This document shows positions 41,530 to 53,325 of a DNA stretch of 64,000 nucleotides, piece after piece. The position numbers were made by a program, and so were the translations under genes. The notes under the pieces are model-generated. The model ran no database searches and was not told the origin of the DNA. It was given only the letters and a program-made list of their open reading frames with translations. Position 1 is the first letter of the stretch. The number at the start of each line of letters is the position of its first letter. Source of the stretch: Arion vulgaris (taxonomy: Eukaryota; Mollusca; Gastropoda; Stylommatophora; Arionidae); NCBI GenBank assembly GCA_020796225.1, contig CM036758.1:30049647-30113646 (forward strand), written 5' to 3'.

Positions 41530-41995
41530 GATCTTGCTTCCAAGCTAGACACATTCACCATCTTGCTTCCAAGCTAGACACATTCACCATCTTGCTTCCA
41601 AGCTAGACACATTCACCACCTTGCTTCCAAGCTAGACACATTCACCATCTTGCTTCCAAGCTAGACACATTCACCATCTTGCTTCCAAGCTAGACACATT
41701 CATCATCTTGCTTCCAAGCTAGACACATTCACCACCTCTTCTAAGCACACTTCACCATCATGCAAGACTAGCACATTCACAACTTCCGAAGACTGGAGCA
41801 TTCCCATCTTGTTAACTTGAATCAGTAGCAATTTATACCAGCAGAACTTCACCATTTGCTACAAGCAGGACAATTACATCTTGCTTCCAAGCTAGACACA
41901 TTCACCATCTTGCTTCCAAGCTAGACACATTCACCATCTTGCTTCCAAGCTAGACACATTCACCATCTTGCTTCCAAGCTAGACACATTCACCAC
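41530..41995. repeat. 29-bp tandem array with a decayed centre
   Basis: Unit CTTGCTTCCAAGCTAGACAC ATTCACCAT. Copies at 41530-41740 and 41879-41995 are near perfect. The centre 41741-41878 is scrambled by many single-base losses. Confidence 0.95.
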
Positions 41996-42179
41996 CATCT
42001 TCTATATCCAGTCTCTCCTACACAGGAAGATCTCAGCGACAGTGCACAAACACCGAAGAATCGTGGAGGTTCCCCGGTGTAATTTTGAAGTCAGTAGGAA
42101 TTTATACACAGGAACCAGAACTGCAAATTATAGTACAAGAAGGATATACATATTTCGTATTGTACCTGAAAATGAGAGG

Positions 42180-42655
42180 CATTATATGTAACACGTCACT
42201 GTCAATTGAGGTCAGAATGAGAGTTATTCAGTGATACATAGAGCCAATATTGACATACGGATGCGAGTCATGAACGGTAAAGTAACAGATAGCAAAAATA
42301 TCTGGGAGGTCACATACATGTGGTTTGACAAAAGTAGCTTTTAATTGCATGGACTGCTAAAATGACGAATGTGAAGATGTTGAATGTGGCCAAGACACAA
42401 AGCTTATTATCAATATAAGAAAGAGGCAATCATCATTTTTCGGACGTGTGATGAGAAGGGATGGCTTAGAACACACTGTGACAACAGGTAAAATCGAGGG
42501 GAGACGAGGCAGAGGAAGACAGAACGAAAATAATTTGGACATCCCGACTTCGTGGCACGGAAGAGCGTCAACATTTGAGATGATAACACACACCAGGAAC
42601 AGAGATTTGTTGAGATCCATGATCGCCTACGCCAGCCGGCACGGCACCTGATAAT
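42180..42655 (+). mobile_element. LINE ORF2 3' end
   Basis: Broken + frames: VEVRMRVIQ, EPILTYGCES, then RQSSFFGRVMRRDGLEHTVT, TGKIEGRRGRGRQNE and NRDLLRSMIAYASRHGT, closing with TGATAATGATGATGATC. The family recurs on the - strand at 54886-55330 and 63852-64000, and as a scrap at 53946. Confidence 0.88.
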
Positions 42656-42802
42656 GATGATGATCGTACTATTCTGAAATCTTTAGAAACGTGACATCTA
42701 ACCCATGCATCAGCAAAAGCAAAGAGCCATGAAGATTACTGTTCCACCTTACACCAGTGGTATACAGGAACACTAGTTTCTTGTTCGTTATGTTTAACCT
42801 GG

Positions 42803-43165
42803 CCCCGGCAACATAAGGCCGACTAGCTCAGACAGGAAAAACTAAAATTTATGTTAAATGGGTGCTGGTTTTTGTGTGCATATATTTGATAGAACACTGT
42901 AAGCTTTTATTGTAAATTTACTCAATTCTATGAGTCCATGGCTATTTATTGATGAACAATATTATCGTTAAACTGAACTTGTTGCATAATATAAACTTGA
43001 TTTAGCGTGTTGTGTTGATGTTAAAATAAATTCCTCTTTATGCAACAATACTGGAATGCGAGGTCACGCGACGCTTGTGATCTTATTTCCTAGAATTTTT
43101 ACCTGAGCCTGTCGGCCTTTTGTTATTGGAGGCCACGGTTTAACCAAGCATGTTGTAGATGAAGA
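42803..43165 (+). repeat. interspersed repeat K, longer copy
   Basis: GGCAACATAAGGCCGACTAG to GGAGGCCACGGTTTAACCAA. The 3' end CCACGGTTTAACCA also closes the 61811 copy, so the element is at least 360 bp. Confidence 0.88.
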
Positions 43166-43431
43166 CTGGCGAGGATGATGTGACGTGCACTCTAAACTTG
43201 TGCAATGGTGTATTGCAGAAACATGAAGTTCTCGTTTGTACAAAGATGCTAACAGTCATGTTATACTCCATATGAAGCGATAACGGACACCGTTATCTAG
43301 TGTTATTGGGGGGAAAAGGATAACTCGTTATTGGTAACGTGACCGACTAACACATTCATTGGAGAGGGGGGAGAGATCCATTGGTGTTCAGTCTCATCGC
43401 TTTCGTTAGATGACAGCCAGTCGCCCGTATG
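43166..43431. other. unassigned
   Basis: No match. Confidence 0.4.
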
Positions 43432-43665
43432 TTGCCGGGACCCGCAAGGGAAGTAAAGAATAGTACCACTATGACCTACAAGGCATGTCATAAGAGGCGA
43501 CTAATATAGAACCTACCTAGTAAATAAAAGCATCGCAGAAGTCGGATGTGCTGGCCGGCCTACTTGTAGGCGCATAACTGGCACAACGTACAATCGCTGT
43601 TAGGCTCAGATCACATACAAATCACAAATTGTGGTTAACAAGTCGTCGATATGGAGCGTTGGAAG
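43432..43665 (+). repeat. SINE family B, full length
   Basis: GCCGGGACCCGCAAGGGAAG to GTCGTCGATATGGAGCGTTG and AAGAAG. Confidence 0.94.
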
Positions 43666-44959
43666 AAGATGACGGTCAGTGCAATCTGATGGAGACGTAG
43701 TGTATCATGTGAGGTGCTGATGACTGGATAAATGCCACATGGACAGTGCTATAGACATGTCGCAGTCAGTTCAGTCAGCTACGTCCTCAGATAAGAATAA
43801 AGCCATGTCTTTACGAGATCGTTATTAGAGAAACTTCAGCGTTAGAAAAAAGGGAGTACTACAGTGGTCACAAATAGACTCTCTACCTGTGTTGGAGTCT
43901 CTGCAACACTAAGCATAGCACTACAGGCCTCGAATTGTTGGAGATTCCTGTGTCTTCAAGAAAGTACTCTCCATTCGATACAGGAAAAGGGCGATATAAT
44001 CTCAACATTCCTGGGGTTAGATAACAAACAATGAGATTGTCACCTGAACCGGAGTATGACTGGCGACTTCGTCCTGATGACAAATTGGATAATCCAACCT
44101 GACATAATTTGAGGGAAGAATTGGATGGCGAGTTTCTTAATTTCCTTCTAAAAGCTAGTACATTTGATACTAGAGCCAAGGGAAGACCAAGAAAAGATGG
44201 ATATACAATATCAAGACCACACTGCAGAAGCACGGATATAACACGGGCGACTCATCTGACACCGGAACGCAAATTAAAGCTCCCACCCCTACGCTTAACG
44301 GCAAGAGTGGACAACCAATTCCACCTGGAGAAAGAAAATAGACAATGGTTTATATTGAATAGCTTTAATTTCGCTTGCTGTACCAAGTCGAGTTGATTGT
44401 AGGATTTTGAAACCAATTTAACTGTTAATTCCCGTTTTGAGATCAAGTGAACAAGACTGAAACTTAAAATATATTTCGTTCTTCTATCATTGTCACCAGA
44501 ATTTGCTGGTGATAGACAACATATAATGTTGAAAGAAATGCAGTGCGCTTGAAGAATAACAAGCGAAAGTTGTAGTCAGTGAATGTTGTAGTCAGTGAAT
44601 GTTGTATATACTTACAGTGCATGGATCAGTAATCGATTGACCATGATAACTAGAATGTGTCTGTGAGTGTTGATCCAAGCCATTTTGAGGGCCGTTAGGG
44701 ATTTATTGTCTGGCTGTATACGTTACGTCTAGCTCGTATAGGCAGTTCGAATTTCTACTTTTGTATCATTTTGATCGAAACGTCGCTGTGTTATGTTTTG
44801 GTACTTTGTAAAACTAAATTACTTTGTCTTTATGCGTTTCGTCTTTGATTCAAGCCAGCACACCAACTTATCGTTTCTATGCTATCGTCGTTACTCTAGT
44901 CATGAATTAATTTTGTCTTGTTCTATTGTGTATGTCTATTTCTCATTCATCTAAACACA
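43666..44959. other. mostly unassigned; single foldback arm at about 44740-44855
   Basis: 44750-44840 holds TTGATCGAAACGTCGCTGTG and GGTACTTTGTAAAACTAAAT, a diverged right arm of the foldback family. A 95-codon + frame at 44109 (EELDGEFLNFLLKASTFDTR, RAKGRPRKDG) might be a transposase or LINE scrap, but no diagnostic motif is present. Confidence 0.45.
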
Positions 44960-45545
44960 GTATTTCAACTGCACAGTGGTTCTAAATCAAGTAAAAGATT
45001 TCACATACCTGGGGAACATTTTTCAGCAAATGGAAGAATAACTAATGAAATTCAACACAGATGCAACAAAGCAAATCAAATGATAGGGCAAATGGCGCCA
45101 ATTTTAAGATGCAAACACGTCACCATGAACACAAAAAGAGCAATGTTCAACACAATCTTTCTCCCACATTATGTTACCAGTGCCAAACCTGGACGCTGAC
45201 AACAAACGATAGAAGAAAACTAGTCACAACATAGATGAAGTGTCTACGCAGAATGCTGGGTGTAACAAGAAGAGACCGGTTGAGAAATGAAGACATCAGG
45301 AAAAAGTGGGTACAACATCAGTACTAGACTTCATCAAGAAACAACAAATTAAATGGTTCGGTCACGTAAGCAGATTACCATCAGACAGTGCACCCCAAAG
45401 AGCAATGCTGCTCCGATACAATGGGTACAAAGCAAAAGGCCGGCCACGCAAAAGATGGACCTCAGAGATAACAGAGGCGACGAAAGAGACTATCTACGAA
45501 GCGCATACTAGGGCCCGTTTTAGAAATCTCTTCCTGACCTGACGC
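44960..45545 (+). mobile_element. LINE ORF2 C-terminal third
   Basis: Broken then open + frames: HIPGEHFSANGRITNEIQHR (KYLGxxF-like strand), CNKANQMIGQMAPIL, MLGVTRRDRLRNEDIRKK, TSVLDFIKKQQIKWFGHVSR, SAPQRAMLLRYNGYKAKGRP, RKRWTSEITEATKETIYEAH. It ends just after TGACGCTGTGAGGCATACAG. Confidence 0.92.
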
Positions 45546-45644
45546 TGTGAGGCATACAGGATTCGAGAAAGAAAGAAAGTGGTTCTCAGCTTATTTCATG
45601 TCACAGTTTTACTTTATTTATATTTAACTTGCTCATACAATGCG

Positions 45645-46640
45645 CGTCTGTAGCTTCAGCGGTAGTGAGCTCGATCACAAACTTCGCGCCTGGCAGTTTG
45701 GAAGCAAATTCGTTTCCGTGGGATTTTTACTAAAGATAAAAATAGACCTCACCGTTCAGAAAGCAATGGTTATCGAAAAAGGGGGAAGACTGCAGTAAAA
45801 CTTGTTAAAATAGCGAAACACGTACAAACAAAGTACTATAGTTTTACAAAATACAGAAACAGTGACGATAAACAGCAACGTTTCGACCAAAGGCCTTTAT
45901 CAAGCAAACGACACAACAGGAGTGACGAATTTCACAGAACACTTACAAATGGACGATAACGAAACATTCAAACGTATCTAAATGAAAATCTGGGAATAAA
46001 AACGAATAACGAAATGAGTCCAACACAAAACTAGAAGTGGAAAAGAAGAGAAACAATATACAATCAAGTGAACATAAAAATTTATATATATGAAGCAAAT
46101 ACACATATAGCATACAAGGCATGAGATGAGAAAGTACTAAGAAGCATATGAATGTAATGCGTTGAGCCAAAGAGGCCGCAAGGTACCGCCATATAACGAA
46201 ATATTTCTTAGTACTTTCTCATCTCATGCCTTGTATGCTATATGTGTATTTGCTTCATATATATAATTTATATGTTCACTTGATTGTATAGTTTCTCTTC
46301 TTTTCCACTTCTAGTTTTGTGTTGCACTCATTTCGTTATTCGTTTTATTCCCAGATTTTCATTAGATACGTTTGAATGTTTCCGTTATCATTCATTTGTA
46401 AGTGTTCTGTGAAATCGTCATCTGTTGTGTCGTTTGCTGATAAAGGCCTTTGGGTCGAAACGTTGCTGTATATCGTCACTGTTTCTGTATTTTGAAAAAC
46501 TATAGTACTTTGTTTGACTGTTTCGCTAAAGTAATGACAAACTACTGAACGTATAAGTGATGCCCAGAAAATCAACGATTCGTTTACTGTTGTTGATGGC
46601 TATGTCCTGTAAAGGATATGCATCGGTTTTCATTTTCACA
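45645..46640 (+). repeat. SINE family C split by a foldback insertion
   Basis: The left half 45645-45770 ends GTTCAGAAAGCAATGGT. The right half 46535-46640 resumes GACAAACTACTGAACGTATA and ends ATGGCTATGTCCTGTAAAGG. Together they equal one family C copy. Confidence 0.88.
45771..46534. mobile_element. large foldback element, about 760 bp
   Basis: Left arm AGCGAAACACGTACAAACAA, AGTACTATAGTTTTACAAAA, AAGGCCTTTATCAAGCAAAC is answered by the right arm TCATCTCATGCCTTGTATGC, ATTTGCTTCATATATATAAT, GGTCGAAACGTTGCTGTATA. Arms of about 350 bp surround a 40-60-bp centre near 46180. The left end alone carries the tag GGGGGAAGACTGCAGTAAAA. 46436-46462 contains CTGATAAAGGCC..GGTCGAAACG, a hammerhead-like core. 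Frames on either strand are arm artefacts. Confidence 0.87.
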
Positions 46641-46654
46641 TACAGTGCTTGTCC

Positions 46655-46905
46655 ATGTAGAAAATGAAAATCGTGGCATATCCAAAGGACGTAGCCATCA
46701 ACCACAGTAAATGAGTCGTTGATTTTCTAGGCACCACTTATACGTTCAGTAGTTTGCAATTCTTTCTGAACAGTGAGTCTATTTTTACCTTTTGTAAAAA
46801 TCCCACGGAAACAAATTTGCTTCCAAACGTGCCTTCGTGGGGTTTGAACAGGTACGCTGGGGTTCATGATCAAGCTCACTACCGCTTGAGCTACAGAGGC
46901 TCACC
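46655..46905 (-). repeat. SINE family C, full length
   Basis: On the - strand: GCCTCTGTAGCTCAAGCGGT, ACCTGTTCAAACCCCACGAA and AGTTTACAT..ACTGAACGTA to AAATCGTGGCATATCC read on +. It starts 15 bp after the + copy's end, making an inverted SINE pair. Confidence 0.93.
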
Positions 46906-47605
46906 CATGTAGATATAATTAATTGCAATATATAAACTAGAGAGAGAGAGAGAGCAATCTGGACACAATGCTTGTCCATGTAGATATAATTAATTGTAAT
47001 ATATAAACTAGAGAGAGAGAGAAGCAATCTGGACATACAATGCTTGTCCATGTAGATATAATTAATTGTAATATATAAACTAGAGAGAGAGAGAGAGCAA
47101 TCTGGACACAATGCTTGTCCATGTAGATATAATTAATTGTAATATATAAACTAGAGAGAGAGAGAAGCAATCTGGACATACAATGCTTGTCCATGTAGAT
47201 ATAATTAATTGTAATATATAAACTAGAGAGAGAGAGAGAGCAATCTGGACACAATGCTTGTCCATGTAGATATAATTAATTGTAATATATAAACTAGAGA
47301 GAGAGAGAGAGAGCAATCTGGACACAATGCTTGTCCATGTAGATATAATTAATTGTAATATATAAACTAGAGAGAGAGAGAGAGCAATCTGGACACAATG
47401 CTTGTCCATGTAGATATAATTAATTGTAATATATAAACTAGAGAGAGAGAGAAGCAATCTGGACATACAATGCTTGTCCATGTAGATATAATTAATTGTA
47501 ATATATAAACTAGAGAGAGAGAGCAATCTGGACATACAATGCTTGTCCATGTGGATATAATTAATTGCAATATATAAACTAGAGAGAGAGAGCAATTTGG
47601 ACATA
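46905..47605. repeat. 70-bp tandem array with variable GA tract, about 10 copies
   Basis: Unit TGCTTGTCCATGTAGATATA, ATTAATTGTAATATATAAAC, TAGAGAGAGAGAGAGCAATC, TGGACACAA. Length varies through (GA)5-8 and ACA/ATACA. - strand frames (LSLSSLYITINYIYMDKHC) are artefacts. Confidence 0.96.
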
Positions 47606-48151
47606 TTGATTATATTTTCTCTGCATTGTTGGGTTAATCAGTGAACAGTCTGTAACCCGACCACTATATTTAAATGTGGTTCATGAAGCGAGCGTCCTTT
47701 GTTGATTGATGAATTCTGACACAATGTTGGTGCCTACGCTGTCTATGCTCTCTGTTTGCGTGTGAGCGGTCTCTTGAGTAATTTTGTTTCAGAATTGATT
47801 GTTTGAAAGTTACAACTGCAGTTTGTATTTTTTTTGGGTAGAAAACTTGTACAATAGTCGTGTGTCCTACAATGATGATTTTTTGGTAAACATATTTAAC
47901 TACATACAGCGTATACCGCCCCTCTAGTCATTCTACAGCACCGCTGCTATGTTATATCTGCCCTATTATTTCCATTCCCGTCGCCTACAATTTATTGACA
48001 ATGTTCAAGGTATCCCAACAGTCTGTGCATATAGACAAATAACAAGGTCATATGTAGTAAATAACATTTGTATTGCGACTTGAAATGATTCAACTGAGTA
48101 TAACATTGTTGGTTGTCCCTTATATTTGTCACGGAATCGTTGCCCGGGTAT
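47606..48151. other. unassigned
   Basis: No gene or family match found. Confidence 0.4.
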
Positions 48152-48400
48152 CTTCTTCTTCTAACGCTCCATATCGACCTCTTGTTTAATTAACCATTTT
48201 GTGTGATTTCTATGTGATCTGAACCTAAGCGCGATTGTATGTTGTGCCAGTTATGCGTCTACAAGTAGGCCAGCATATCCGATTTCTGCGATGCTTTTTA
48301 TTTACTATGGTAGCTTCCATAGGTCCTACATCAGTCGCCTCTTACGACATGCTTTGAAGGTCGCAGTGGTACTATTTGCTTCCCTTGCGGGCCACGGGCG
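48152..48400 (-). repeat. SINE family B, full length
   Basis: On the - strand: GTGCGCCCGTGGCCCGCAAG, ATAGTAAATAAAAAGCATCG and CACAAAATGGTTAATTAAAC, then the GAAGAAGAAG tail. Confidence 0.93.
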
Positions 48401-48649
48401 CACCGGTTGTCTGAAAGTTCTATCTGGAACAAGGGTGATCATATGTCACTTGTTTAAATAGGTTGCATGTACTTGCGCATATTATCTACATTGATGGATT
48501 CTGGTTTCTTCTTCCATTATATTTTACTTTAATGTACCTCTTGGCTAGCTCTTAACTTTCTTTAGCATTGGATTCAGTCGATCCGCGTGCGTGACATGAA
48601 TTGACCAGACAGTAACATGTACTGTTTTCCAGCTCACACAAATCATCAT

Positions 48650-48745
48650 CAAGTATACACGTTCTTGGCAAAGATCAAAACATATCACAGAGTGATTAAA
48701 ATTGGTCGTAAAGAACGAACGAAAAGAAGAAGAAGAAGATCATCA
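48650..48745 (+). repeat. SINE family A, 3' end only
   Basis: AAGTATACACGTTCTTGGCA, AATTGGTCGTAAAGAACGAA and an AAGAAGAAGAAG tail. 5'-truncated insertion. Confidence 0.87.
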
Positions 48746-48797
48746 AGTAGTAGCTTGTCCTGAGCAGAACTTTGTCCCCTAACAGTTCTTGGAATTT

Positions 48798-48842
<45 letters not shown>

Positions 48843-49000
48843 GGCTAGATGTCCCGCCTCTACAGCCGTCATGTTCAAACAATCAGTTACATCCTGATTC
48901 CATCTTCTCCGTGGTCTTCTCCTTTGTTGGGATGCCTTCTTCCATAATGGTTTTCTCCAGCCTTTCATGTCTTTTTATATGCCTAAATATACACAAATAC
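48745..49000 (-). mobile_element. LINE 3' end carrying GA and CA microsatellites
   Basis: On the - strand: RHERLEKTIMEEG-like and RRRWNQDV pieces, then an SSAQDKLLLDDL-like 3' end, as in 17195-17405 (GGQSSAQDKIFDDDE). (TC)n at 48793-48828 and (CA)n at 48829-48842 grew inside. Confidence 0.8.
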
Positions 49001-49344
49001 GTTAGTAATATGCTAAGAGTATAACTCTCAGTGCTTATATCTTACTCCCCTAAATATAAACTTAGGAAGTCTTGAACCATGTGAAGAATGGATTGCTGTG
49101 CCACCTGAATTTCAGACTTCTTTCACCGTTATTATATCCATTAAGAAAAACTGAACAAAATGATCCATCACTAATTAACACAGAGGCTGAGGCCATTTTG
49201 AATGAAAACGTCAACAAAACACGTAGTTGATTACACGGAAGTTCAGTCATTCACCAACAACGATGTGTGTGGCATTTTTCAGCACGTTGAGAAGGACAAA
49301 TAAGATACCAGTAGGATATACGCGACAATCACAAATAGTTTGAC
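49001..49344. other. unassigned
   Basis: Nothing recognised. Confidence 0.4.
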
Positions 49345-49880
49345 AGTGGAGGTGATGTCGGTTACAGAGGCGTTGACGTGTTTGTCATCTCATAACTACG
49401 AGTTTCGTACTCTCGTGTTTTCATATTCACTGACTCGATGAGTATTATTGGTAAAGTGAAATAAGAAAGTTGAGACGACGATGGGTGGAGGTAGTGACAC
49501 CGACAGGGATCACCTGCATTTTCGTCCTTGGGCACGCCGGTTGTAGGTCTAATGAACGAGTTGATAGATTTACTGACATGGCTCCGATATCAGGGCACTG
49601 CAATGAACCGAAATGACATTCTTAACTCATTGAGAGAGTCATTCCGAACATAAGAGTTTCAGGGTTGTGAATTCCACGCACTGACCACTTTGAGAGAGAT
49701 AGGTGTCGATATTGGTATAGCCCGAAAAGAACGACATATTAAGGGTTGATTATTATCAACATCGACCTTTCTTGTTGGGTCGTTGTACGCTGCTGGATTT
49801 GTTGAGGCGAGGATAAGAGCACCTAAGGACATGTCCGGATATGTATATCGGTGTAAATCATCAATGGGTTCGTTATTGAG
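49345..49880 (+). mobile_element. LINE RNase H and C-terminus, degenerate
   Basis: Broken + frames: VTEALTCLSSHNYEF, DSMSIIGKVK (catalytic D), ITCIFVLGHAGCRSNERVDR (W/F-x-PGH-x-G-x-x-x-NExxDR), TDMAPISGHCNEPK, and later FLLGRCTLLDLLRRG and EHLRTCPD (H..TCP knuckle). Same family as 24740-25690(-). Confidence 0.83.
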
Positions 49881-50363
49881 GGCAACTGTTTACAATAGTT
49901 GGACAGCATTTACTTATTCTCTTATCATTCACGATATCGGTACTCATGTGCAGCAGCTTGTTGAACTGAGGACTTATGGAAAATAAAAGTCTTTTGAAAC
50001 CGTGTACGTTTTGTATTTAATCCAATAGTGCAGCGGTTCCCAAATTGTGCATTACCTCGGATCCCTTTTTAAATACATTTTCCTGCCGCGGACCTTAAAT
50101 GTTTTTATATATGAAAATCTTCTAGTGATGGAGTTGTTATTACACCAACACTCAAACTGTCTTCAATATCTCAGACTACGGGAAACTTCAAACGATCTTT
50201 CATTTAGTCATGTCAGACATTTAGACTTCGGTCTGGTACGGGTCCTTTGATTTCACAGAGGAACTAGTTTACCACTGTTTTTATACATGTTTTACAAATG
50301 TATTTTTCTGTTTGAAATGTTCAAGATCATACTATATCTTCAAGCGTTTGAGGACCCACTGTG

Positions 50364-50497
50364 AGTACATCATGGACCTCAGTTTGGGATACACTGCAAT
50401 AGTGTGCAATGATCAGTACACCTTGATGTGAGTACATCATGGACCTCAGTTTGGGATACACTGCAATAGTGTGCAATGATCAGTACACCTTGATGCA
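50364..50497. repeat. 67-bp tandem duplication
   Basis: TGAGTACATCATGGACCTCA, GTTTGGGATACACTGCAATA, GTGTGCAATGATCAGTACAC, CTTGATG occurs twice in a row without visible difference, so it is recent. Confidence 0.93.
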
Positions 50498-50635
50498 ACG
50501 GACAAGTATTTGGTTGGGAAATGTTTACATTCTCACATGGAGGAGGCGTGTAATCTTGGTTCCAGTTTGACGACGCATTATCTGGTAGAAGTGAAAGCAG
50601 TATATGAATGTCGATTAGTATTTGATTTATTGCGT

Positions 50636-50750
50636 GTTTGACATGTCATATACAGTTGCGACTGTCAAGTACCCTGTCTAGCAATCAGTATGTTTGACAT
50701 GTAATATACAGCTGCGACTGTCAAGTGGTCTGTCTCGCAATCAATATATC
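50636..50750. repeat. 57-bp diverged tandem duplication
   Basis: GTTTGACATGTCATATACAG / GTTTGACATGTAATATACAG, then TGCGACTGTCAAGT and GTCTMGCAATCA in both. Confidence 0.88.
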
Positions 50751-51549
50751 AAACAATGAAAGATATAACGGTTTTCTCTGAGAAGCACACAGCTTTGCAC
50801 TTTGGTTGGTCGGCTCTTCTTAGCATGCGCTCGAGTCGAGGGACTTTGTATTCACAACTTAAAAGGTAGAAATCGCCTGGTGTTATTGTGTTGCCCTATT
50901 TAAAACTATTTTTCTATACATCTGAGAGTAGCGCTAACAATTATTATTTTTTTATTTTTTTAAAAATATTATATTATACATTGATAACGTGCCGTTATTA
51001 GCACGTTCCGCATTATACAATAAATAAAAATAGCCTGTCAATAATCGGGTCAGGTGTGTTAGTGTAAGGAAGCACGCTGGAGATATATCTTGTGTCCCAT
51101 GTAAGAATGAATGTGTTACACACACGACTGCCATGTTGCTTCTATAGTCGTAGTGGTTAACGCTGTTTATCTTGATAGAAACGATCTAATATCGCTTTAG
51201 CTGTATAGACTGTTGATGAAAGCTACGAGAAATCTGTGTGACGCAAGGACAATATTGACAATAAGATGCACACGGACATAATGTTGACACCTCGACAAAG
51301 TATTTATCAAGCATGTGGGGTAAACGAGAATGATCAGATTGCAAATCCATTAAAATTAAGACATGAAACACACAATCTGTTATTAAGACATGAAACACAC
51401 AAAAACCATCGGACAAGCTAACACACTGACCAGTCCGCAACTGCTCCTGAGTGTGTACACAGAAGATTATTGTCTGTGTGTGTGTCTTTGAAATATATAT
51501 ACTACATATTGCCATTTCATTCACGAATCTTTGAAATTTCACCACTCAT

Positions 51550-51795
51550 CTCTTCCTTTTCGAACGCTCCATATCGACCACTTGTTAACCACTCTTTGTG
51601 ATGTCTAGTGATCTGAGCCGAAGAACGATTGTGCGTTGTGCCAGTTATGCGCTTACAAGTAGACCAGCACATCCGATTTCTGTGACGCTTTTTATTTACT
51701 AGGCTAGCTTTCCTAGGCCCCTACCTCAGTCGCCTCTTACGATACGCCGTGTAGGTCGCAGTGTTTTTTGCTTTCTTGGCTGACCCGGCACCATA
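51550..51795 (-). repeat. SINE family B, near full length
   Basis: On the - strand: GTCAGCCAAGAAAGCAAA, ACCTACACGGCGTATCGTAA, TAGTAAATAAAAAGCGTCAC and CACAAAGAGTGGTTAACAAG. Confidence 0.92.
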
Positions 51796-51809
51796 CGGAC
51801 TGATTTTTA

Positions 51810-52835
51810 TCAGAAAGAAAGAACGGGGATCGCGAGAGAGAGAGAGAGACAGAAAGAACGGGGATCGCGAGAGAGAGAGAGAGAGAGAGAAGAAAGAACG
51901 GGATCGCAGAGAGAGAGAGAGAAGACGAGAGAGAAAGAAAGAGGGATCGGAGAGAGACAGAGACAGAAAGAACGGGGATCGCGAGAGAGACAGAAAGAAC
52001 GGGGATCGCGAGAGAGAGAGAGACAGAAAGAACGGGGATCGCGAGAGAGACAGAAAGAACGGGGATCGAGAGAGAGACAGAGAACAGGGATAAGAGAGAG
52101 CAGAAGAACGGGGATCGAGAGAGGAGACAGAAAGAACGGGATCGAGGAGAGAGACAGAAAGAACGGGATCGAGAGAGAGAGAGAAAGAACGGGATCGCGA
52201 GAGAGAAGAGAGAGAGAGAAAGAACGGGATCGCGAGAGAGAGAGAGAGAGAGAGAAAGAACGGGGATCGAGAGAGAGAGAAAGAACGGGGATCGCGAGAG
52301 AGACAGAAAGAACGGGGATCGCGAGAGAGAGAGACAGAAAGAACGGGATCGCGAGAGAACGAAAGAACGGGGATCGAGAGAGACAGAAAGAAGGGGATCG
52401 AGAGAGAGAGAGAGACAGAAAACGGGATCGGAGAGAGAGAGACAGAAAGAACGGGATCGAGAGAGAGAGACAGAAGAACGGGGATCGAGAGAGACAGAAG
52501 AACGGGATCGCGAGAGAGAGAGAGCAGAAGAACGGGATCGCGAGAGAGAAGAGAAGAAAGAACGGGGATCGCGAGAGAGAGAACAAAGAACGGGATCGCG
52601 AGAGAGAAGAACGGGGATCGCGAGAGAGAGAGACAGAAAGAACGGGGATCGCGAGAGAGAGAGACAGAAAGAACGGGGATCGCGAGAGAGAGAGAGACAG
52701 AAAGAACGGGGATCGCGAGAGAGAAAGAGAAAAAGAACGGGGATCCGGAGAGACAGAAACAGAAAGAACGGGGATCGAGAGAGACAGAAAGAACGGGGAT
52801 CGAGAGAGAGAGACAGAAAGAACGAATGCCGAGTA
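51810..52835. repeat. GA-rich satellite, about 35 units of 25-40 bp
   Basis: Unit CAGAAAGAACGGGGATCGCG with (AG)4-9. Length variation and one-base gaps in AACGGGG and GATCGCG are frequent, mainly 52080-52600. - strand frames of up to 413 codons (LSLSRSPFF repeats) are artefacts. Confidence 0.96.
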
Positions 52836-52892
52836 ACTGAGGCCAGAAAACCAGTAGTTTCGGGCAAATGAGATCGATGGTAGGTAACTCAG

Positions 52893-53325
52893 TTAGAGAA
52901 GTCTCTGTGGCGTATAGGTTACGTGCTCGCCTCTCATGCCAAATGTGCTCTCGTGAAGCCATCTGGATATTTTCCAGAGATCCCGGATCTCAGTGTAGAT
53001 GAGATCGAGTTCCTAGTCATATCGGAGACGGACAATAAAACGTAGGTCCCGTGTTCAATTTCAGCACGTAAAAGAACCATTGACAGTTCAAAATCGAAAA
53101 GAACAGGCTGGAAAGTCGCTGCCCGTGCAAAATTCATGACAAATATATACCAACATTCCTACAAAATATCTTCACCGTCTTTTAAATTACATCGGGGACC
53201 CTCGCTGGTGCTACGGAGTTCGTGCATTGCAGCTGATATCTTCTTGTGTAAGAAAGAGATCGGAGCACACGCGGCTACTCACCGAAGTGGAATGATGATG
53301 AGATTCCTATCATAAATCAATCTAT
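52893..53325 (+). repeat. SINE family D, full length
   Basis: AGTCTCTGTGGCGTATAGGT to CTACTCACCGAAGTGGAATG and a weak ATCAATCTAT end. The B-box region is shortened. Confidence 0.92.

Larger units (their letters stand above)
49881..51549. other. repeat-poor DNA with two short duplications
   Basis: Contains the tandem duplications at 50364 and 50636, a poly-T/A stretch at 50945, and no gene I can support. Confidence 0.4.

Noticed and set aside
46785..47604. Minus-strand frames of 100-174 codons (LSLSSLYITINYIYMDKHC)
   Set aside because: 70-bp array. The frame shifts from unit to unit.
51721..52962. 413-codon serine/leucine/arginine-rich frame
   Set aside because: Product of the GA-rich satellite. 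Three overlapping frames are equally long.
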